Below are positions 8,101-17,975 of a DNA stretch of 64,000 nt, piece after piece (the first letter of the stretch is position 1; each line of letters begins with the position of its first letter). Origin of the DNA: an uncultured Pleomorphomonas sp. (lineage in GTDB: Bacteria; Pseudomonadota; Alphaproteobacteria; Rhizobiales; Pleomorphomonadaceae); contig CALMMQ010000047.1 of the NCBI GenBank assembly GCA_937868725.1, positions 1-64,000 on the forward strand, given 5' to 3'. The notes below the pieces were generated by a model. The model had not been told where the DNA came from. It saw only the letters and a program-made list of their open reading frames with translations, and ran no database searches. The position numbers were made by a program, and so were the translations under genes.

Positions 8101-9099
8101 TCAGCCGAGCCGCGCCTCCAGGCTGTCGTAGAGGGCGTTGCGCGCCTCGAACACATACTCCACCGAGGCGATGGTCACCGTCGAGGCGCCATCGGCGATG
8201 AGACGTTCGGCTTCCTTCTGTGCCCGCTTCTTGGGGCAGATGAGGCTCAGCGCGTCCGAGGTCATGGCAATCACCGACAGCGCCGGATCGGCCTTGAGGC
8301 GACCGACCAGTTCGGCCGTCACCTTGATCGAGCAATCGAGACGCTTGACCGAGCGGGCCCGGTCGTCGGCGGCGATGCGCGTCAGCATGGCGCGGCAGGC
8401 GGTGCGCGCTTCCGGCGTCCAGCGGGCGGCGAGCGAAGCGGCGAGCGCCGCTTCCGAACGCATGATGACGCCGTCATCGACGATCTTGAGGCTGTTCTCG
8501 ACCAGCGTCCGGCCGGTGGAGGTGATGTCGACGATGAGCTCGGCGGTGCCGGCGGCCGGCGCCCCCTCGGTGGCACCCGGGCTTTCGACGATGAGATAAT
8601 CGTGGACGCCGTGGGCCGTCAGGAAGCGGCGGGTCAGCGCCACGTACTTGGTGGCCACGCGCATCGGCCGGTAGTGCTTGATGCGGAAGCGGGCGGCGAC
8701 GTCGGCGAGATCGGCCATCGACTGCACATCGAGCCAGGCCTGCGGCACCGCCACCACCACGTCGGCGTGGCCGAAGCCAAGGCGCGTCACCACGTGGGCC
8801 GGGGCCGGGGCCTCCTCGTCGGAGATGGCGGGGGCGCTGTCGTCGTCGCCACCCAGCGTCTCATGCAGCAGATCAATGCCGGTCACCGCCAGATGGACGT
8901 TGCCGGCGCCGATCTCGCGGGCGATCTCGGAGGCCGAGCGGAACTGCACTTCGACACCGGCGAGACCGTCGATGACGCCGGAGTAGTCGCGGGCGCCGCG
9001 CGCCTGCCGGATGGGCAGGCCGGAGCGCTCGAAGAAGGCCAGCGTCTGTTCCTGCAGCCGACCCTTGGAGGGAACGGCGACAACAAGGGGCTCGCTCAT
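8101..9099 (-). CDS. hisG: ATP phosphoribosyltransferase catalytic subunit
   Basis: First enzyme of histidine synthesis (332 aa): ATP + PRPP give phosphoribosyl-ATP. The N-terminus VVAVPSKGRLQE and the AVTGIDLLHE and LIVDITSTGRTL segments (PRPP site) are typical of HisG. It works with the regulatory subunit HisZ encoded immediately upstream: the two genes overlap by four bases (9096-9099, ATGA), a sign of translational coupling. Together with hisS this is the hisS-hisZ-hisG operon common in Hyphomicrobiales. Downstream lies repeat copy B. Confidence 0.95.
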   Translation of the reverse strand: MSEPLVVAVPSKGRLQEQTLAFFERSGLPIRQARGARDYSGVIDGLAGVEVQFRSASEIAREIGAGNVHLAVTGIDLLHETLGGDDDSAPAISDEEAPAPAHVVTRLGFGHADVVVAVPQAWLDVQSMADLADVAARFRIKHYRPMRVATKYVALTRRFLTAHGVHDYLIVESPGATEGAPAAGTAELIVDITSTGRTLVENSLKIVDDGVIMRSEAALAASLAARWTPEARTACRAMLTRIAADDRARSVKRLDCSIKVTAELVGRLKADPALSVIAMTSDALSLICPKKRAQKEAERLIADGASTVTIASVEYVFEARNALYDSLEARLG

Positions 9100-10232
9100 C
9101 GGTCGATCTCCCGGAAACGTTCGGTCCAGACGGCAAAGCCGACGGCCTTGATGGTCGGTCTGGCCTTGAAGTGGGCGACGAGACCGTCGTAGCGGCCGCC
9201 ACCGGCCAGCTGACCGGCGCCGCCGGCGCGCTCGTCGAAGATGTCGAAGACGAAACCGTCGTAGTAGCCGAGGCGGCGGCCGAAGCCGGCGGCGTAGACC
9301 ATGGCCGTAAGGTCGAGACCGCTGGCGGCGAAGGCGGCCACACGGGCCTTGAAGCGATCGACGGCGGCGCGGAACGGCGCCTTGTCGCCGATGCTGACCG
9401 CCAGGTCTTCGAGCTGGCGCACGCCGTCCTCGATGGCCAGCTCGGCGGCGCCGCCGTCAAGAGCCATGAAGCGGCGGATGGCGGCAATCGTCGTCTCGGC
9501 AATACCGTTCGAGGAGGCCAGCATCGCCTGTTCAAGCACGCGCTCGGCGATCTCGCCGGTGGTGCGACCGCCGACCGTCTGGACGCCGGCGATCGACAGG
9601 ATGTCGGCAAAGAGCTGCCCGACCTTGTCGGCCGGGAAGGCGCTCAGGGCCTCGATGATGTCGGCGTGGGCGGCAAAGCCCGGGAAACCGAAGCGTCGGT
9701 GTTCCATGCGATCAAGCGTGTCGGCGATCTTGGCCGGCTCGCCGAACAGCGTGGTGAGGCGCGACCGCCAGGCCGGCGGCACGTCGAGCGCGGTCAGCAG
9801 CGCCGAGAACAGGGCGACGTCGCCAACCACCGTGCGCGTGCGCTCGACGCCGCAGGCGCGGGTGATGTCGACGGCCTGCCGCAGCACGGCGGCGTCGGTG
9901 GCAATGGGGTCGTGATCGCCGAGGATTTCACCGCCGACCTGCCAGACCTCGTCGGCCTCGCCCGGTCGGCCGTTGCGGAAGATGCGGCCGGAGTAGCAGA
10001 AGCGGCCGCCTTCGGGGTGGGCGGCCAGCACCGTGCGCACCACGGGAATGGTGAACTCGGGGCGCAGGCACCAGTCGTGACCGTTGTTGGACGAAGTGAC
10101 GAACACCCGCCGGCGGAACTCCTCGCCGGAGATGCGGACGAAATCACCCATCGGCAGCAGCACCGGCACGTCGACCGCCTCGAAGGCCTGGGCCTTGAAG
10201 CTGTCGAGGGCAATGGCAAGCGCGTCGGTCAT
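9096..10232 (-). CDS. hisZ: ATP phosphoribosyltransferase regulatory subunit
   Basis: HisZ (378 aa) is a class II aminoacyl-tRNA-synthetase-like protein without synthetase activity, which binds HisG and gives histidine feedback control. The HisRS-like core is visible ([39 protein letters not shown] near the C-terminus), but the protein lacks the anticodon-binding domain and is shorter than HisS. The start at 10232 overlaps the hisS stop by four bases (ATGA), so the longer upstream open frame is not used. The operon order is hisS, hisZ, hisG. Confidence 0.94.
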   Translation of the reverse strand: MTDALAIALDSFKAQAFEAVDVPVLLPMGDFVRISGEEFRRRVFVTSSNNGHDWCLRPEFTIPVVRTVLAAHPEGGRFCYSGRIFRNGRPGEADEVWQVGGEILGDHDPIATDAAVLRQAVDITRACGVERTRTVVGDVALFSALLTALDVPPAWRSRLTTLFGEPAKIADTLDRMEHRRFGFPGFAAHADIIEALSAFPADKVGQLFADILSIAGVQTVGGRTTGEIAERVLEQAMLASSNGIAETTIAAIRRFMALDGGAAELAIEDGVRQLEDLAVSIGDKAPFRAAVDRFKARVAAFAASGLDLTAMVYAAGFGRRLGYYDGFVFDIFDERAGGAGQLAGGGRYDGLVAHFKARPTIKAVGFAVWTERFREIDR

Positions 10233-11725
10233 GAACCGCTCCTCACCGCTTCGACGATCACGCGCACTTCGGCGACGAGATCGGCGCGATTGACTTCCTT
10301 CTGGGCCGGTCGGGCGGCGCGCCATTCGGCGTTGTCGGTGATGCCGGCCGACAGCTCCTTGCCGAGGGCGAGATCCTTGATCTGCACCTTGCCGGCCTCG
10401 CGTTCGCTGGAGCCGACGATGACGGCGCAGGGGGCGTTGCGGCGATCGGCGTATTTCATCTGCGCCTTCATGCCGGAGGCCCCGAGGTACATCTCGGCGG
10501 CAATCCCGGCCTGACGCAGTTCGGCGACCATGGCCTGATAGTCGGCCAGCGCCGCCGGGTCCTTGTCCATGACCAGCACGCAGACCGGGCCGGCCGGCTT
10601 GTCGTTGCCGAGCTTGCCCAGCGTCTTCAGCGCCGCGGCCAGGCGCGACACGCCGATCGAGAAGCCGGTGGCCGGCACCGGGTCTTTCAGGAAACGACCG
10701 ACGAGACCGTCGTAGCGACCACCGCCGCCGACCGAGCCGAAACGCACGGGCGCGCCGTCGTCGCCGGTCACCTGGAAGGTGAGTTCAGCCTCGAAGACGG
10801 GGCCGGTGTAGTATTCGAGACCACGCACGACGGAGGGATCGATACGGATGCGGGACTCGTAGCCGGCGGCAGCCACCAGCTCGGCGATCAGCTTCAGTTC
10901 GTCGACGCCCTCGCTGCCGCGTGGGCTGGCGGCGACCAGCGCCTTGAGATTGGCAATGGTGGCTTCGACGGCGGGGGCGCCGCTGGCCACGAAATCGATC
11001 ACCACCTGGGCGGCGGCGTCGGAAAGACCGGCGCCCTTGGTGTAGTCGCCCGACTTCTCTTCCGGGTTCTCCCAGCGGCCGGCGCCCAACAGATCGCGCA
11101 CGCCGGACGGGCCGATCTTGTCGAGCTTGTCGATGGCGCGCAGCACGGTGAGCCGGCTCGTCGCCTTGTCGTCGCCGGCCAGACCGATGACTTCCATGAC
11201 GCCGTCAAGCACCTTGCGGTTATTGACCTTGACCACATAGTCGCCACGCTTGACGCCCAGCGCCTCCATGGTGTCGGCCATCATCATGCAGAGTTCCGCG
11301 TCGGCGGCCACCGACGGCGCACCGACGGTGTCGGCGTCGAACTGCATGAACTGGCGGAAGCGGCCGGGGCCGGGCTTTTCGTTGCGGAACACCCAGCCGT
11401 TGCGGTAGCTGCGGTAGGGCTTGGGCAGTTTTTCGTGGTTTTCGGCGTAGTAGCGGGCCAGCGGCGCCGTCAGGTCGTAGCGCAGCGACAGCCACTGCTC
11501 GTCGTCGTCCTGGAACGAGAACACGCCTTCGTTCGGGCGGTCCTGATCGGGCAGGAACTTGCCGAGGGCGTCGGTGTACTCGATGAGCGGCGTCTCTACC
11601 GGCTCGAAGCCGTAGAGTTCGTAAGTATGTCGGATGGTCTCGAGCATCCGGTGAGCCGACTTGAGCTCGGCAGGAGTGCGATCGACGAGACCGCGCGGCA
11701 AGCGCGCCTTGAGAAAGTCCGACAT
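10229..11725 (-). CDS. hisS: histidine--tRNA ligase
   Basis: Class II synthetase (498 aa) charging tRNA-His. Motif 2 ([24 protein letters not shown]), the histidine-binding [13 protein letters not shown] loop and the C-terminal anticodon-binding domain with [15 protein letters not shown] are present. The start at 11725 is chosen because GAGG lies just upstream and the protein starts [12 protein letters not shown] as in relatives; the open frame extends 57 codons further without support. It is the first gene of the his operon and may supply its promoter. Confidence 0.95.
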   Translation of the reverse strand: MSDFLKARLPRGLVDRTPAELKSAHRMLETIRHTYELYGFEPVETPLIEYTDALGKFLPDQDRPNEGVFSFQDDDEQWLSLRYDLTAPLARYYAENHEKLPKPYRSYRNGWVFRNEKPGPGRFRQFMQFDADTVGAPSVAADAELCMMMADTMEALGVKRGDYVVKVNNRKVLDGVMEVIGLAGDDKATSRLTVLRAIDKLDKIGPSGVRDLLGAGRWENPEEKSGDYTKGAGLSDAAAQVVIDFVASGAPAVEATIANLKALVAASPRGSEGVDELKLIAELVAAAGYESRIRIDPSVVRGLEYYTGPVFEAELTFQVTGDDGAPVRFGSVGGGGRYDGLVGRFLKDPVPATGFSIGVSRLAAALKTLGKLGNDKPAGPVCVLVMDKDPAALADYQAMVAELRQAGIAAEMYLGASGMKAQMKYADRRNAPCAVIVGSSEREAGKVQIKDLALGKELSAGITDNAEWRAARPAQKEVNRADLVAEVRVIVEAVRSGS

Positions 11726-11766
11726 GAACCTCAGCCTTGAATGGGCCGTAATTGGCCGAAAAGCGC

Positions 11767-11797
11767 GAAACCCGCGGGGCCGGGCCACGCGGGTTTC
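11767..11797 (-). terminator. terminator-like hairpin after doxX
   Basis: A perfect 10-bp stem (11767-11776 with 11788-11797) has an 11-nt loop. Read on the minus strand it is followed by a short T-containing stretch. It separates the DoxX gene from hisS. Confidence 0.6.
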
Positions 11798-11820
11798 CAA
11801 GTAATCGATCGGGAGAGAAA

Positions 11821-11840
11821 GGGCAAGGCGCGCCTTGCCC
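11821..11840. repeat. 20-bp perfect palindrome
   Basis: GGGCAAGGCGCGCCTTGCCC is fully self-complementary, seven bases before the DoxX stop codon (minus-strand downstream side). It may add to transcript termination as a cruciform or stem. Confidence 0.6.
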
Positions 11841-11846
11841 GCTGTC

Positions 11847-12263
11847 TCAGGCCTTGCCGAGCTTGCCGTCGACCGAGATCGAACCGGCACCGGCACCGAC
11901 GAGGGCGAAGAAGCCGCCGGCGATGGTGATGTTCTTCAGGAAGGCGAGCCAGTTCATGAGGTCCATCATTTCCTGGCCAGCCTGGCCGGTCATGCCCTTG
12001 TAGTGGAACAGGTAGCCGGCGATCAGCGTAAAGCCGGCAAGCAGGAAGGCGACGACGCGGGTCTGATAGCCGACGAGGATCAGCAGGCCGCCGCCGAGTT
12101 CGGTGATGATGACGAGCGGCAGCAGCCAGCTCGGCACGCCCATGGCGCCCATGTAGGCGGCGGTGCCGGCGTAACCGGTGATCTTGCCCCAGCCGGAAGT
12201 GATATAGAGGATCGACATCAAGACGCGGGCGATCAGCAGGCCAAAGGGTTCAACAGACTTCAT
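11847..12263 (-). CDS. DoxX family membrane protein
   Basis: Small inner-membrane protein (138 aa, four predicted helices) of the DoxX/YphA family. The [11 protein letters not shown] segment, the [11 protein letters not shown] helix and [15 protein letters not shown] near the C-terminus are typical. Family members have been linked to redox or quinone processes, but the function here is not known. GGAG 7 nt upstream of the ATG at 12263 fixes the start; the longer open frame upstream is not supported. It is followed by two hairpins, so it is probably a single-gene unit. Confidence 0.85.
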   Translation of the reverse strand: MKSVEPFGLLIARVLMSILYITSGWGKITGYAGTAAYMGAMGVPSWLLPLVIITELGGGLLILVGYQTRVVAFLLAGFTLIAGYLFHYKGMTGQAGQEMMDLMNWLAFLKNITIAGGFFALVGAGAGSISVDGKLGKA

Positions 12264-12444
12264 TTCAGGTCTCCGTAAGGTTGGGCGTCGGGGAGGACGA
12301 CGCCGCGTGGCCTCAGGGATACCGAGAACTCCTGATCCGGCATAGCCGCATAATCGAAGACTGATTGTTCGCGCTCTGAGAACAATGTTGCCGGCCTTCA
12401 CCGGACTTACGTGCAAAAGCTGATCAAAGCCCGGAAATCCGGCT

Positions 12445-12777
12445 TCAGGAGCCGCTCAGCCGCGAGCTATAGGCGTTGTGGATGCACTGGTGCGGGTTGC
12501 CGTCCTTGCCGCACTTCAGCAACTGTTGCCGCCAGGCCTTCTGCGAGGCCTTGAGAGCGGTGACGGCGTCGGCCGGCGCCTTGGCCAGCGCGGACGCGAA
12601 CATCTTGGCGAGCTTGACGTCGAGGGCGGCCAGCTCGTCGTCGGTGCAGATCAGCCGTTCGACTTCCGTCTTGGCGCCGTCGCAATCGAAGCTCGGCGTC
12701 GCGGCCGATGCCCGGACCAGCCCAAGCACGGCGACAATCATCCAGCACAATCCGAATATCACTACGATCCTGAACAT
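12445..12777 (-). CDS. LprI-like lysozyme-inhibitor-domain protein (DUF1311)
   Basis: Exported small protein (110 aa). After a signal sequence ending around VRASA, the mature part has the DUF1311/LprI pattern: FDCDGAKTEVERLICTDDELAALD, then a helical stretch with KAWRQQLLKCG and a Cys in HQCIHNAY, so two disulfides are likely. LprI of mycobacteria inhibits lysozyme; most DUF1311 proteins are uncharacterised. The ATG at 12777 has AAGGG 6 nt upstream; a GTG at 12780 is the alternative start. Confidence 0.8.
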   Translation of the reverse strand: MFRIVVIFGLCWMIVAVLGLVRASAATPSFDCDGAKTEVERLICTDDELAALDVKLAKMFASALAKAPADAVTALKASQKAWRQQLLKCGKDGNPHQCIHNAYSSRLSGS

Positions 12778-13048
12778 CACTCGCCCTTTGGCTGCCCTTG
12801 ACTGAACGCTTCACGTGCCATCGCTGGCGCGGGCTCCACGGCGACGCCCTCATCGCGGTCGCCGCTTCCGATGTGGCCGCCGATGCCACCTGCGAATGCC
12901 GGCATTTTCGAAATAAATCGTGGCAGCACTATTGCACAGCCCATGCCATATAACAAACAGGCCCACGGCGATCATCGATTTTGTATTCGACTGGAAACAA
13001 CCGCGAAATCTGCCCGTATTCTGGGCACGAAATCTGATGGCGACCAGA

Positions 13049-14365
13049 TCAGCCACCGTCCTCGCCGCTATGATGGTTGCGGATGACCCGCACCATCAGC
13101 CAGACCAGCACCACCACCGGCAACACGGCCAGCGCCGTGATCACCGTCGGATCGATGTCGAGGCCGAGGAGATGGTCACCCTTGGCGAGATAGCCGACAA
13201 GGCCGATGATGTAATAGCTGACGGCGGCCACCGACAGACCTTCCACCGTCTGCTGCAAGCGCAGCTGGACGCGGGCGCGGCGATTCATGCTCTCCAGCAC
13301 GTCGCGGGCCTGCTGCTCGTTCTCGACGTCGACGCGCGTCCTGAGCAGGTTGGCCGCCCGGCCGAGGCGCTGCGACAGGTCGTGCTGGCGATCCTGCAGC
13401 GACTCGAGCGTGCGCATGGCCGGTGCCGTGCGGCGGTTGAGGAAGGCCGCCCAGGTGGAATAGCCCTCGAACGGCTCCTCGCGGATGGCCTGCAGCCGCG
13501 AGCCGACGATCTCGTGATAGGCAAGCGAAGCGCCGAAGCGATAGGCGCTGGCCGCCGCCGCCGCCTCGAGATCGGCGGTGAGCGCCGACAGGCGGGCCAG
13601 CATGTCGCGGTTGCGCTCAAGCCCGCTCGAAGCCCGGATCTCGCCGGCGAGGGTAACCAGATCGCGCTCGATGGCGTTGACGGCCGGAGCGATGGCCTGC
13701 GCTTCCGGCAGCCCGAGCATGGCAAACGTCCGGTAGGTCTCGATCTCGATCAGCCGTTGCACCAGGGCGCCGATCTGACGTTCGGGCAGACCGAGGTCGA
13801 CGATCAGGATGCGGGTGCGGCCGTCGCGGTCGACGCGGAAATCGGTGACGATCAGCGCCGTGCGGTCGACGACGTAGGAGGCGGACACCCAGATGTCCTC
13901 GAAGCTGGCAAAGGCGCCGGCCAGCCCGCCGGCCAGACTGTCGAGGCTGACGAGGTCGAGGCGGGTGGCCACCACCAGTTCGCCCGGCGGATGAAAGCCG
14001 GCGCCGAAGGGATCGTCGATCCGGCCCTCGAAAGGCCGCGACCCGGCGGGTGGGCAGCAGTCGAAGGTGTAGCTGGTGAACTCGGAGAACTGTTCCCAGC
14101 GCAGACTGCCGCCGTTGACGTCGATCATGTGCACCTTGCGGTCCGGCCCCGGCCCCTCGCCGCCCCGCTCGCGACAAAAGCCATCGAGGAAGGCACGGTC
14201 GGCGCCGGCGGCGGCCGGCGGCGTCTCGAAGGCGTAGTGCAGAACGACGCGCGGCGCGGCCATGCGGCGGAACGGCCGGGCATGCACTTCGCCGAGAATG
14301 CGCGAGCGCAAGGGATGCATCGGCCATAGGCCGTGGCTGGCAGGCACCAGAGTGGATTGCGACAT
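13049..14365 (-). CDS. DUF3422 family membrane-anchored protein
   Basis: Conserved proteobacterial protein of unknown function (438 aa). The family opening HPLRSRILGEVHARPF is present, followed by a long soluble region with several predicted coiled-coil-like helices, and the C-terminus has two hydrophobic segments (around VAAVSYYIIGLVGYL and VITALAVLPVVVLVWLMV), giving a tail anchor. The start at 14365 (MSQSTLVPASHG) matches relatives; the open frame continues 37 codons upstream without support. It is divergent from the 5'-nucleotidase-like gene. No function should be assigned. Confidence 0.85.
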   Translation of the reverse strand: MSQSTLVPASHGLWPMHPLRSRILGEVHARPFRRMAAPRVVLHYAFETPPAAAGADRAFLDGFCRERGGEGPGPDRKVHMIDVNGGSLRWEQFSEFTSYTFDCCPPAGSRPFEGRIDDPFGAGFHPPGELVVATRLDLVSLDSLAGGLAGAFASFEDIWVSASYVVDRTALIVTDFRVDRDGRTRILIVDLGLPERQIGALVQRLIEIETYRTFAMLGLPEAQAIAPAVNAIERDLVTLAGEIRASSGLERNRDMLARLSALTADLEAAAAASAYRFGASLAYHEIVGSRLQAIREEPFEGYSTWAAFLNRRTAPAMRTLESLQDRQHDLSQRLGRAANLLRTRVDVENEQQARDVLESMNRRARVQLRLQQTVEGLSVAAVSYYIIGLVGYLAKGDHLLGLDIDPTVITALAVLPVVVLVWLMVRVIRNHHSGEDGG

Positions 14366-14552
14366 CGTTCCCCCGATGGTCGATTGCCGCCATCCTAACT
14401 GAATTCCCCTATGGGCCAATGACGCTTTTCGGCGATTTGTCGTGATCAAATCAGCGGTGGATGCCGGCAACTGCACTTAATCGCGTCTTGGATTCGTCAC
14501 CGAAATTGTCCAGTCTCGACGCTCTTGGAACAGGTGAGAGGTGGAGGTTGCC

Positions 14553-16067
14553 ATGAAACTCGTCTGCAAAACGCGCCTTGGAACGACAGTCGCCGCGCTG
14601 GCGCTTGCCCTGATGGCGACGACGGCGCAGGCCGAAACCGTCAAGATCACCATTCTCGGCGTCGGCGACATGCCGCTGTTCGATGGTGTCGGAGATCGTG
14701 GCGGCTATGCCCGACTCAACGCCGTGGCGCGGGCCGAACGCGAGGCCAACCCCAACTTCATCTATCTCCTGGACGGCGACCTGATCTCGCCGTCGCTGCT
14801 GTCGGGCCTCGACAAGGGGGCCAACACCATCGCCCTGACGTCGATCGTGCCGTTCGACCTGGCCGTGCCGGGCAACCACGAGTTCGATTTCGGCCAGGAG
14901 GTGTTCAAGGCGCGCGTTGCCGAGGCGAAGTATCCCTGGGGCGCCGTCAATCTCACCGACGCGGTCGGCCAGCCGATCGCCGGCGTCGGCGGCACCATCG
15001 TCAAGCAGTACGGCAGCCTCAAGGTGGCGCTGGTGCCGGTGACGCAGGACAGCGCCGGCGAAACGTCCTCGCTCGGCGACTGGAAGGTCGCCCCCTCGGC
15101 CGACAGCGCCATCGCCGCCGCCAAGGACGCCCGCAAGGCCGGCGCCGACCTGGTGATCGGCGTCATCCACGCCGCCCATGTCGACGACCAGAAAATCTAC
15201 GCCAGCCACGCCTTCGACGTGTTCGTCTCCGGCGACGATCACGACTACATCCTCGCCTACGACGGCATCTCCGTCTACGCCGAGACCTTCACCGACGCCC
15301 AGAAGCTGTCGCTGATCGACCTCGCGGTGGACGTGCAGGAGAAGGACGGCAAGCGGTCGGTGAAGTGGTATCCGACCTTCCGCACCATCGACACCGCCGA
15401 AGTGCTGCCCGATCCGGAGACGCAGAAGGTGGTCGACGGCTACAAGGACAAGCTCAACGCCGACCTCGCCACCGTCATCGGCACCACCGAGGGGCCGCTC
15501 GATTCGCGCCGCAACATCGTGCGCAAGCAAGAATCGGCCATGGGCAACCTGATCGCCGATACCATCAAGGCGGCGACGGGGGCCGACATCGCCATCGTCA
15601 ACGGCGGCGGCATCCGGGCCGACAAGCAATATGCCGCCGGCGCGACGCTGACGCGCAAGGACATCCTGTCGGAGCTGCCGTTCGGCAACACCACCTCGCT
15701 GATCGAGATCAAGGGCGCCGACCTGTTGGCGGCGCTCGAGAACGGCGTCAGCCAGGTGGAGAACGGCGCCGGCCGCTTCCCGCAGGTGTCGGCCGGCACC
15801 AAGATCGTCTATGACGCCGCCGCCGCGCCGGGCAAGCGCCTCGTCGCGGTGGAGATCGACGGCAAGGCGGTCGATCCGGAAGCCAGCTACAAGCTCGCCA
15901 CCAACGACTTCATGTTGTCGGGCGGCGACGGCTACACCTCGCTCGCCAAGGGCAAGGTGCTGATCGACGGCAAGGGCGGCAAGCTGCTGGCCACTGAAGT
16001 CATCGATTACATCGCCGCCCACAAGACGGTGGAGGCCAAGCTGGAAGGGCGCATAGCCGCCAAGTAG
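14553..16067 (+). CDS. 5'-nucleotidase/metallophosphatase-like exported protein with altered metal motifs
   Basis: Periplasmic protein (504 aa) of the UshA/5'-nucleotidase two-domain family. It has a Sec signal ending TTAQA-E, an N-terminal calcineurin-like domain with LLDGD (74-76) and GNHEFD (107-112), and a C-terminal 5'-nucleotidase domain with NGGGIR and NDFMLSGGDGY. Two metal-site motifs differ from the textbook family: the DxH motif reads DMP (39-41), and GHxH reads GDDH (228-231). It may use a different metal set or another phosphoester, or have reduced activity. GGAGG upstream selects the ATG at 14553 over a GTG at 14541. A hairpin terminator follows. Confidence 0.85.
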   Translation: MKLVCKTRLGTTVAALALALMATTAQAETVKITILGVGDMPLFDGVGDRGGYARLNAVARAEREANPNFIYLLDGDLISPSLLSGLDKGANTIALTSIVPFDLAVPGNHEFDFGQEVFKARVAEAKYPWGAVNLTDAVGQPIAGVGGTIVKQYGSLKVALVPVTQDSAGETSSLGDWKVAPSADSAIAAAKDARKAGADLVIGVIHAAHVDDQKIYASHAFDVFVSGDDHDYILAYDGISVYAETFTDAQKLSLIDLAVDVQEKDGKRSVKWYPTFRTIDTAEVLPDPETQKVVDGYKDKLNADLATVIGTTEGPLDSRRNIVRKQESAMGNLIADTIKAATGADIAIVNGGGIRADKQYAAGATLTRKDILSELPFGNTTSLIEIKGADLLAALENGVSQVENGAGRFPQVSAGTKIVYDAAAAPGKRLVAVEIDGKAVDPEASYKLATNDFMLSGGDGYTSLAKGKVLIDGKGGKLLATEVIDYIAAHKTVEAKLEGRIAAK

Positions 16068-16079
16068 CCGCCCATGGCG

Positions 16080-16116
16080 ACGACCGGCCGGGCCGTGGCG
16101 GGCTGGCCGGTCGTTT
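16080..16116 (+). terminator. hairpin terminator after the 5'-nucleotidase-like gene
   Basis: A perfect 10-bp stem (16080-16089 with 16105-16114), a 15-nt G-rich loop and a TTT end. Confidence 0.65.
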
Positions 16117-16196
16117 CCGGGTGGCGCCAACAGTGCCACCGGCGTATCGAAAAGCGGTTCCGGGCCAGCCGGACCAACGCCCGACAGGACCCTGCC

Positions 16197-16808
16197 ATGC
16201 CGTTCTTGACGCTGATCGTCTTCACCACCGCCCTGACGCTTGCTGCCATCTCGCCCGGACCGGGCATGAGCGCCGTGGTGGCCCGGGCGCTCGGTGGCGG
16301 CGTGCGCGGCGCCGTGCCGCTGGTGATCGGCATCGTGCTCGGCGACCTCACCTATTGTTCGCTGGCCATTTTCGGTCTGGCGGCGTTGGCGCAGCAGTTC
16401 TCGCTGGTGTTCACCATCGTCCGCTACGTCGGCGCCGCCTATCTCGTCTATCTCGCCTGGCGGATGTGGACGACGCGTCCCGATGCCCGGGAGATGGCGG
16501 CCGCGGCGGCCGAGCACCCGGGCCGCACCACGCTCGCCGGCCTGATGCTGACGCTCGGCAATCCCAAGACCATCGTCTTCTATATGGCGCTGCTGCCGAC
16601 GCTGGTGCCGATCGAGAGCATCGGCCCCCTCGCCTATACCGAGATCGTCACCATCATTGCCGTGGTGATCTTCCTGGTCGGCCTTGGCTATGCCGTGGCC
16701 GCCGCCGGCGCCCGGCAGATGTTCCGCAGCCCCAAGGCGCTTGGCCGGCTCAATCGCACGGCCGGCGTCGCCATGGCCGGCGCGGCCGCCGCCGTGGTCA
16801 TGCGCTGA
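16197..16808 (+). CDS. LysE family exporter
   Basis: Inner-membrane amino-acid/metabolite exporter of the LysE/RhtB family (203 aa, six predicted helices). The family motif AISPGPGMSAVVARAL lies in the first helix, and GNPKTIVFYMALLP follows the central cytoplasmic loop. The exported compound is unknown. The ATG at 16197 follows AGGA with normal spacing; the frame is open further upstream but overlaps the preceding hairpin. The gene ends 19 bp from a convergent LysR gene, which may or may not regulate it. Confidence 0.88.
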   Translation: MPFLTLIVFTTALTLAAISPGPGMSAVVARALGGGVRGAVPLVIGIVLGDLTYCSLAIFGLAALAQQFSLVFTIVRYVGAAYLVYLAWRMWTTRPDAREMAAAAAEHPGRTTLAGLMLTLGNPKTIVFYMALLPTLVPIESIGPLAYTEIVTIIAVVIFLVGLGYAVAAAGARQMFRSPKALGRLNRTAGVAMAGAAAAVVMR

Positions 16809-16827
16809 CCGCCATCACAGCACCGGT

Positions 16828-17718
16828 TCACTCGGCGGCGAGGTCCACCTGCTCGGCCGGTGTCAGGTTGCCGAGCGAGGTGGCGATGTGCTTGGCCAGC
16901 ACGTCGTGCACCGGCCCCTTGGCGTGTTCAGCCCGCAACAGGCCGATTTCGGCGCAGGCGAGATCAGGGAAGCCCTCGCGCAGACCGAGAACGCGCATGT
17001 TGGGCTTGAGGGCGCTTTCCGGCAACACCGATACGGCGAGACCGGCCAGCACGGCGCCCGACAGCGCCAGCGCCGCGCTCGACACATAGGCGACGCGGAA
17101 GCGCCGGCCCTCGCGATCGAGCGCCCGCACGATGTCGGAACGCCAGCAGCAATCCTCCGGCCCCAGCGCCAGCGGCACGGGATCGAGTTCGTGGGTGGCG
17201 TGGTCGCGCGAGCCGACCCAATGCAGGGACTCGCGGCGGATCACCTCGCCACGGGCGCCGGCGTAGGAGCCGTGATTGATGATGCCGAGATCGAGACGGC
17301 CGTCCTTGATCATTGTCGCCACCATGTGGCTGCGCTGACACTCGACAGTGATCTCGATCATCGGGTTGATGCGCGAGAAGCCGGCCAGCACGGTCGGCAA
17401 CAGCCGGTCGGCATAATCGTCGGGAATGCCGAGGCGCACCGAACCGGCCACGCCGGGGTCCTCGAAAGCCGCCAGCGTCTCATCATTAAGTCTGATGAGA
17501 CGGCGAGCGTACTCGAGCAGACGGCGGCCATCATCGGTGAGACGGCTCTGGCGCCCATCGCGCGAGAAGATCGGCGTGCCGACACGCTCTTCGAGGCGGC
17601 GCATCTGCATCGACACCGCCGACTGGGTTTTGTGAACAACATCAGCGGCCGACGTGAAGGAACCGACCTCGGCGATAGCCACAAAGGTGCGCAATTGGTC
17701 GAGATCGAGAACGTTCAT
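16828..17718 (-). CDS. LysR family transcriptional regulator (LrhA/HexA-like)
   Basis: DNA-binding regulator (296 aa) with an N-terminal winged helix-turn-helix (LDQLRTFVAIAEVGSFTSAADVVHKTQSAVSMQMRRLEE) and a C-terminal effector-binding domain. The helix-turn-helix and the following RDGRQSRLTDDGRRLLEYARR resemble the LrhA/HexA/PecT subgroup. The effector is unknown. The start MNVLDLDQLRTF at 17718 is the usual LysR beginning. It is divergent from a DUF1127 gene, with an AGCAT-TGTG-ATGCT dyad in between, and convergent with lysE. Confidence 0.9.
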   Translation of the reverse strand: MNVLDLDQLRTFVAIAEVGSFTSAADVVHKTQSAVSMQMRRLEERVGTPIFSRDGRQSRLTDDGRRLLEYARRLIRLNDETLAAFEDPGVAGSVRLGIPDDYADRLLPTVLAGFSRINPMIEITVECQRSHMVATMIKDGRLDLGIINHGSYAGARGEVIRRESLHWVGSRDHATHELDPVPLALGPEDCCWRSDIVRALDREGRRFRVAYVSSAALALSGAVLAGLAVSVLPESALKPNMRVLGLREGFPDLACAEIGLLRAEHAKGPVHDVLAKHIATSLGNLTPAEQVDLAAE

Positions 17719-17817
17719 GATGGTAGGCCCCAAGGCTGTCGGCAGACGGCGGGCGCGGCTTTTCGGGTGGCCAGGCCCGTTTCGGCGTGATCATATGACG
17801 ATGGCAACGATATATCA

Positions 17818-17831
17818 AGCATTGTGATGCT
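17818..17831. promoter_or_regulatory. possible LysR operator
   Basis: The inverted repeat AGCAT-TGTG-ATGCT lies 100 bp upstream of the LysR start and 145 bp upstream of the divergent DUF1127 gene. Its position fits a LysR binding site. Binding is inferred. Confidence 0.4.
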
Positions 17832-17975
17832 AAGGATAAAAAACATGCGTTGGACTGATCGATGGCAGCATGAGATAAATCCACTATCGAATTGCCGTCG
17901 TGGCATCCCCATCTCCTCGTACACAGGCGGAAAGCCGACCTGTTTCGGGGCTGTTTTCGCCGGATGGAGTAAGCA

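Noticed and set aside
12895-12906. Palindrome AATGCCGGCATT as a terminator
   Set aside because: No loop and no T-tract in a convincing place; too short to call.
14451-16517. Long minus-strand open frame opposite the 5'-nucleotidase-like gene, and similar long antisense frames elsewhere (for example 28125-30332 and 45512-47782)
   Set aside because: High-GC genes give long antisense frames by codon bias; these have low-complexity Arg/Gly/Asp/Val-rich translations and lie opposite confident genes.
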